Below are positions 60,471 through 64,000 of a DNA stretch of 64,000 nucleotides, piece by piece. The position numbers were made by a program, and so were the translations under genes. Under the pieces are notes generated by a model that was not told the origin of the DNA, made no database searches, and saw only the letters and a list, made by a program, of their open reading frames with translations. The first letter of the stretch is position 1. Every line of letters begins with the position of its first letter. The stretch comes from Iris pallida (taxonomy: Eukaryota; Streptophyta; Magnoliopsida; Asparagales; Iridaceae): NCBI GenBank assembly GCA_029216955.1, contig JANAVB010012138.1, forward strand, positions 27,533 through 91,532. Direction: 5' to 3'.

Positions 60471-61195
60471 CGCTAAAGAGCGCGCGCAGCTCAGTGGCGC
60501 AAGCTAAAAAGCGCGCGCACACTGCTCACTGTCTTCTCCAAACTAGCAAGAACTCCATGGTTTGAACCCAAAGCTTCAAAAGTCCATAACTTGGTCAAAA
60601 TAAGTCCAAATCCAACTTTTTAAAGGTCAAAATTGGGTAGAATAAAATTTTCTACAACATGGAACCATCAAAACTTGAAAACAAAGAAGTTTGATGGATC
60701 AAAACCACCAAAATCCGAAAATAACTAATTTCTAGATCTACAAAAATTAAAGCCTCAAATGGAAAATGACAAGTTCTAATGTGTCTTAGAAACATGAGAG
60801 AAACCAATGGAACAATAAAAATGGGCTCTCTTGTGGAAGCAAGTTGCACTTGTCTATGAGTTGGTAGGTAGAGGGAGTTATGAAGAAGAAGAAGAGTAAA
60901 TAAGAAGGAGAAGTAATGAAGAGAGAGAGAAAGGATTGGAGCTTTAAATGGTGATGGTGGGTTCGGTTCATGATGAACCACCATAACCCGAAAATAAACC
61001 AACCTAGGCCAAACCTAAAGTAAGCTAAAGCAGAGAATAAAAGCAGAAAGTAAAATACAGAAAATTAATTGTAGGAAATTAATTAACATAATTTAAAGAG
61101 ATTTAAATATAAAACAATACATGATAAATATTTAAATAAATATATTAAAGCAGTACATGTATTAAAAATACGTATTCTGGGAACGGGGAGTGACA

Positions 61196-62259
61196 CTGGG
61201 GCATGCGGTCAAGACTCATGCGGCCAAGCTTGCAGTCCGCATGACTACATGCGGCCAGGGGTCATGCGGCAAGGCATGCAGCCCGCAGGACTTCATGCGG
61301 CCAAGCATGCAGTCCGCAGGACTTCATGCGGCCAAGCATGCAGTCCGCAGGACTTCATGCGGCCAGGGGTCATGTGGCCAAGCATGCAGTCCGCAGGACT
61401 TCATGCGGCCAAAGCTTCATGCGGCAAGCAATGAAGTCCGCAGGACTTCATGCGGCCAAGATATGCGGCCCGCATTATTTCATGCGATCAGGGCTCATGT
61501 GGCCAAGGCAGCACTGCCACAGGACTTCATGCGACAGGACTTCATGCGGCCAAGGCTCATGCGGCCAAGGCAGCACTGTCGCAGGACTTCATGCGGCAAG
61601 ACTTCATACAGCCAAGGCTCATGCGGCCAAGTCAATACTGACGCAGGACTTCATGCGGCCAAGGCAACAATGCTCATTTTCTCTAAAATTTGAGAAGATG
61701 AGCCATGGAAGCCATGGCTTCCAAGCTCCATCCAACCTCCGATTTAAGTCAGAAATTGGACTTCCATAGGTCAAAATGGGTTAGAACGGAATTCTCTACA
61801 ACATGGAACAACTAGATTTTAAAAACAAATTAGTTTGATAGAACAAAACCAAGGAAAACCGAAAATAACATAAACTTAGATCTATAAGAAAATATCCACC
61901 AAATCAAAAAATGTTAAGTTCTAAAGTGTCTTGAAATCGTATAAGAAAGAAAATAGAACAAATAAAAATGAGTTCTCTCATGAAGCAAGCTAGCACTTGC
62001 CTAGGGTTTCTTGGTAGGTGGAGAGAGTTAAGAGGAAGAAGAAGAAGTAAATAAGGAGTAAAAGAAGAAAGAGAAAGAAATTGGTTTATAAAGGAAGGGG
62101 GTTCACCATGATAACCCAACCAAATTAAACCAAGCTAAACCAAAATAAACCAAGCCCAGTCCTGACCAACCAAGACTAGGCTAGCAGGTCAAATCCAAAT
62201 ATGGGTCAAAATTCGTATACGTACACTGGAAATACGTACAATAGAAAATAGGAGTGACA
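61196..62259 (-). repeat. E1 right LTR, second portion
   Basis: Resumes after the solo LTR with the CATGCGGCC array and ends …GGAGTGACA at 62,259. TATA candidate TTTATAAA at 62,085-62,092. Confidence 0.85.
61200..61680. repeat. CATGCGGCC hairpin minisatellite (E1 right LTR)
   Basis: About fifteen imperfect units of 28-34 bp, uninterrupted here, so this copy shows the whole array. GTCC-GCA-GGAC and CCGCA…TGCGG pairings recur. Open frames such as 61,190-61,693 and 61,326-61,769 come from the array and are not genes. Confidence 0.85.
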
Positions 62260-62480
62260 ACCCAGTATCGCTTATTGGAGGATCATCAAGAGCTTGGGAT
62301 AGAGGTTGTACTGCAAGATATGGATGGGCAGTTAGCTAGCCTTGAGGTTCTGTCCTCGTTGGTAGAGAAGATCAAGGCAGCTCTGCCTAAAAATGCTACA
62401 TTCTAGAGGCTCAGAGAGAGGACAAAGGCAGGCATGCAAATTATACTACGGATTCACTAAGACAGAACATTGAGGTGTGG
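62260..62480 (+). pseudogene. Gypsy pol scrap (RNase H to integrase linker)
   Basis: Reads QYRLLEDHQELGIEVVLQDM, then QLASLEVLSSLVEKIKAALP and a stop, RLRERTKAGMQ and DRTLRCG. This corresponds to the region between RNase H and the integrase zinc finger in the complete copy ([20 protein letters not shown]). E1 abuts its left side, so E1 probably inserted into this older element. Confidence 0.75.
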
Positions 62481-62481
62481 A

Positions 62482-64000
62482 TGTAACTCCTCTTTCCAAA
62501 AATTTTGAAATATTTTTCATTATTTATTTTATTTAAATGGTAATTTTTAGATTTTTATAAATAACTAATTAGTTAATTATTACGGTAGAGGACTTTGGTC
62601 ATGGTTAGGAATTGGAGTACAAGGTAACTAGAAATCGTGGATACGAGTAGAGTAGCGTGCTTCGACTAGTGTATTATCCCTGGTAGGGAAGGTCGAGCCA
62701 TAGCGATGTACTAACTAAAAAAACTAGGCCAAGTTGTGACATGACCCCATAAATGATTTATTTATTTATTTATTGAGACTATGATTTAGGATGCCCCAGT
62801 TGTACCAATTTAGCCCGGACTGGACCCGAACTGAGCCCAAACCCGTGTAGGCATCTAGTGTATCCAAAGATGTCCATGTCGATATATATTAAGAGTATAC
62901 TTTGTACCTTACCTTAAACTATCTAATAAATAGTTTTCTAAAAATAATTTATATATAAATATCAATATTAATTTTGATAAAGCACTTTAGAACGTGTAAG
63001 ACTTTTATTGTGGACCAATTTACGTGAGAATATACAGTTTTACCCATCACCACTTCTATTATTGGTTTATTGTAGTTTGTATTATTTATTATTATTATTA
63101 TTATTATTATCAATGGTTGAGGTTATTATATAATATTTTTTATTATTATTGGTCTATTTTTTGTCAAATAAATCTTATAATATATGTGTTCTATTTATAT
63201 AGGTAGGCCCTACACTAGGAATAAATGTTATTGAGATTTATTTGGATTTTATGGAGTATATTATATATATATATATATATATAATATATATATATTATAT
63301 ATAAATATATATGTATATAGTTATTGTAATAAAAAGAAAACAAAATAAAAAAAAGGGAATAGCCCATCCCAGGCCCGAGCTCCCCAAGTTTCCCACAAAG
63401 CCCAGCCAGCCAGCTAAAACCTCTGCATTGGGAACCCACACCCGACCCCCCAAACCAGAACAGAATCGGCAACGAGTATATAGAGATCGAGAGAGGGGAT
63501 AATAATCCTTCGACAAACCCCAAACCCTAGTCGCCTCACTACCACCACCATATCTCGACGACCTCCCCTGACACCTGCACCGCCGCACAGGGCACCGAAC
63601 CGGCTGCGCACGGCCTGGGATAGAAACTGCACCATCAGCAACCACACCCACGAGGCCAACTTCGTAGCGCGTGTTCTCGACGTACGCTCGATCATTTAAC
63701 GATCAACCACTTCAGGTACGAGCACAACATATTCACCCTCAAATCCTTTCAGTTAGTTTTTTTAGATGAACTAGGTCGTCCAGAAAATCGATGCCAAAAC
63801 TGGCGAATACCTATTCGAAAACAGAGCAATAGGATAGTCCAACTCCTCGATTGGAAGGCAGTTTATAAACCGAACAAAAGGATTTTTGAAAACTAATTAA
63901 AGGCAGTCCTAGACAACCTATAGAGCTCTGCAACCCAATTTATAGAAGTTGATTTCATCGACTACGTGCCAATAAATCGGATCCTAAATATTGACAAAAA
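62482..64000 (+). repeat. Probable gypsy LTR, running off the window
   Basis: TGTAACTCCTCTTTCC starts abruptly after pol sequence and resembles the giant LTR start (TGTAACATCC, then AATTTTGAAAT). It includes TTATT and TA microsatellites (63,086-63,113 and 63,263-63,315). A GC-rich leader-like part lies at 63,360-63,720 with AAACCCTAG. The end is not in the window. No gene was recognised. Confidence 0.4.

Larger units (their letters stand above)
58382..61195 (-). mobile_element. Solo LTR of a third family-B lineage (2,814 bp)
   Basis: TGTCACGCCCCAGAACC at one edge and GGGAGTGACA at the other. Flanks CTAGG (58,377-58,381) and CTGGG (61,196-61,200) are a target duplication with one transition. 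The uninterrupted site in the other E1 LTR (42,899-42,905) reads CTAGGGCATGCGG. No internal region remains. Confidence 0.85.
42004..62259 (-). mobile_element. E1: gag-only gypsy derivative (TR-GAG-like) with nested insertions
   Basis: The right LTR is 56,751-58,381 plus 61,196-62,259; the left LTR is 42,004-43,022 plus 54,202-55,128. The internal region (55,129-56,750) has a polypurine side and a gag pseudogene but no pol. Compared with the complete copy at 43,915-54,184, sequence matching 46,712 to about 50,092 is missing. The left end of the left LTR (about 735 bp) is replaced by a copia LTR. Removing the nested insertions gives two LTRs of about 2.7 kb. Gag-only gypsy derivatives of this type are known from plants as TR-GAGs. 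Confidence 0.82.

Noticed and set aside
61190..61769. Long frames (167 and 147 codons) rich in Gly, Ala and Cys over the CATGCGGCC array
   Set aside because: Several overlapping frames stay open because of the repetitive, GC-rich unit. None resembles a protein family.
63295..63695. Overlapping minus-strand frames of 93-118 codons
   Set aside because: Three frames are open over the same GC-rich LTR-like part. No conserved motif.

Overview
This window looks like transposable-element-dense heterochromatin from a flowering-plant nuclear genome. The evidence is Ty3/gypsy chromoviruses of Tekay/Del type, SIRE-like Ty1/copia elements with the initiator-tRNA-Met primer site, a CACTA DNA transposon, and an R2R3-MYB fragment with plant intron structure. 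The species cannot be told from the sequence. I found no intact host gene and no rRNA, tRNA or CRISPR. Nearly all coding sequence is decayed retroelement polyprotein, and most of its stops can be read as C-to-T or G-to-A changes, as expected for long-methylated DNA. Layout, left to right: (1) 353-12,356 holds a non-coding, giant-LTR gypsy derivative in tandem: LTR (5.1 kb), internal (1.0 kb), LTR (5.2 kb), then part of a second internal region. (2) 12,357-14,069 is the 5' end of a SIRE-like copia element on the minus strand. (3) 14,070-27,075 is the 3' half of a gypsy element (family A, plus strand). Its 3' LTR is split by a 9.1-kb CACTA transposon (16,828-25,944) that carries a three-exon MYB DNA-binding-domain fragment. 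(4) 27,076-30,627 is the pol 3' end and 3' LTR of another gypsy element (family B). (5) 30,628-31,752 is a broken ORF resembling the 'putative plant transposon protein' family. (6) About 32,440-38,416 is a degenerate SIRE-like copia element (minus). (7) 38,417-40,800 is non-coding, with long AT and AAT microsatellites. (8) 40,800-42,003 is the 3' tail and 3' LTR of a copia element (plus). (9) 42,004-62,259 is one gag-only gypsy derivative (minus, called E1). Its left LTR contains a solo LTR (A2), which in turn contains a complete 10.27-kb family-B gypsy element. Its right LTR contains another solo LTR. (10) 62,260-64,000 holds a gypsy pol scrap and a probable LTR. The nesting at 42-62 kb can be read base by base from target-site duplications: CGGAG around the complete element, GGCCA around solo LTR A2, and CTAGG/CTGGG around the second solo LTR. 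The insertion order is therefore E1, then A2, then the complete element. The most unusual signals are: (a) three related gypsy LTR lineages carry unrelated minisatellites at matching positions downstream of the predicted promoter, and the units of all three contain inverted repeats; (b) dense TTGAC (W-box core) clusters in the giant LTR; (c) the MYB fragment inside the CACTA element; (d) giant LTRs five times longer than the internal region they flank; and (e) perfect 21-bp palindromes in copia LTRs.
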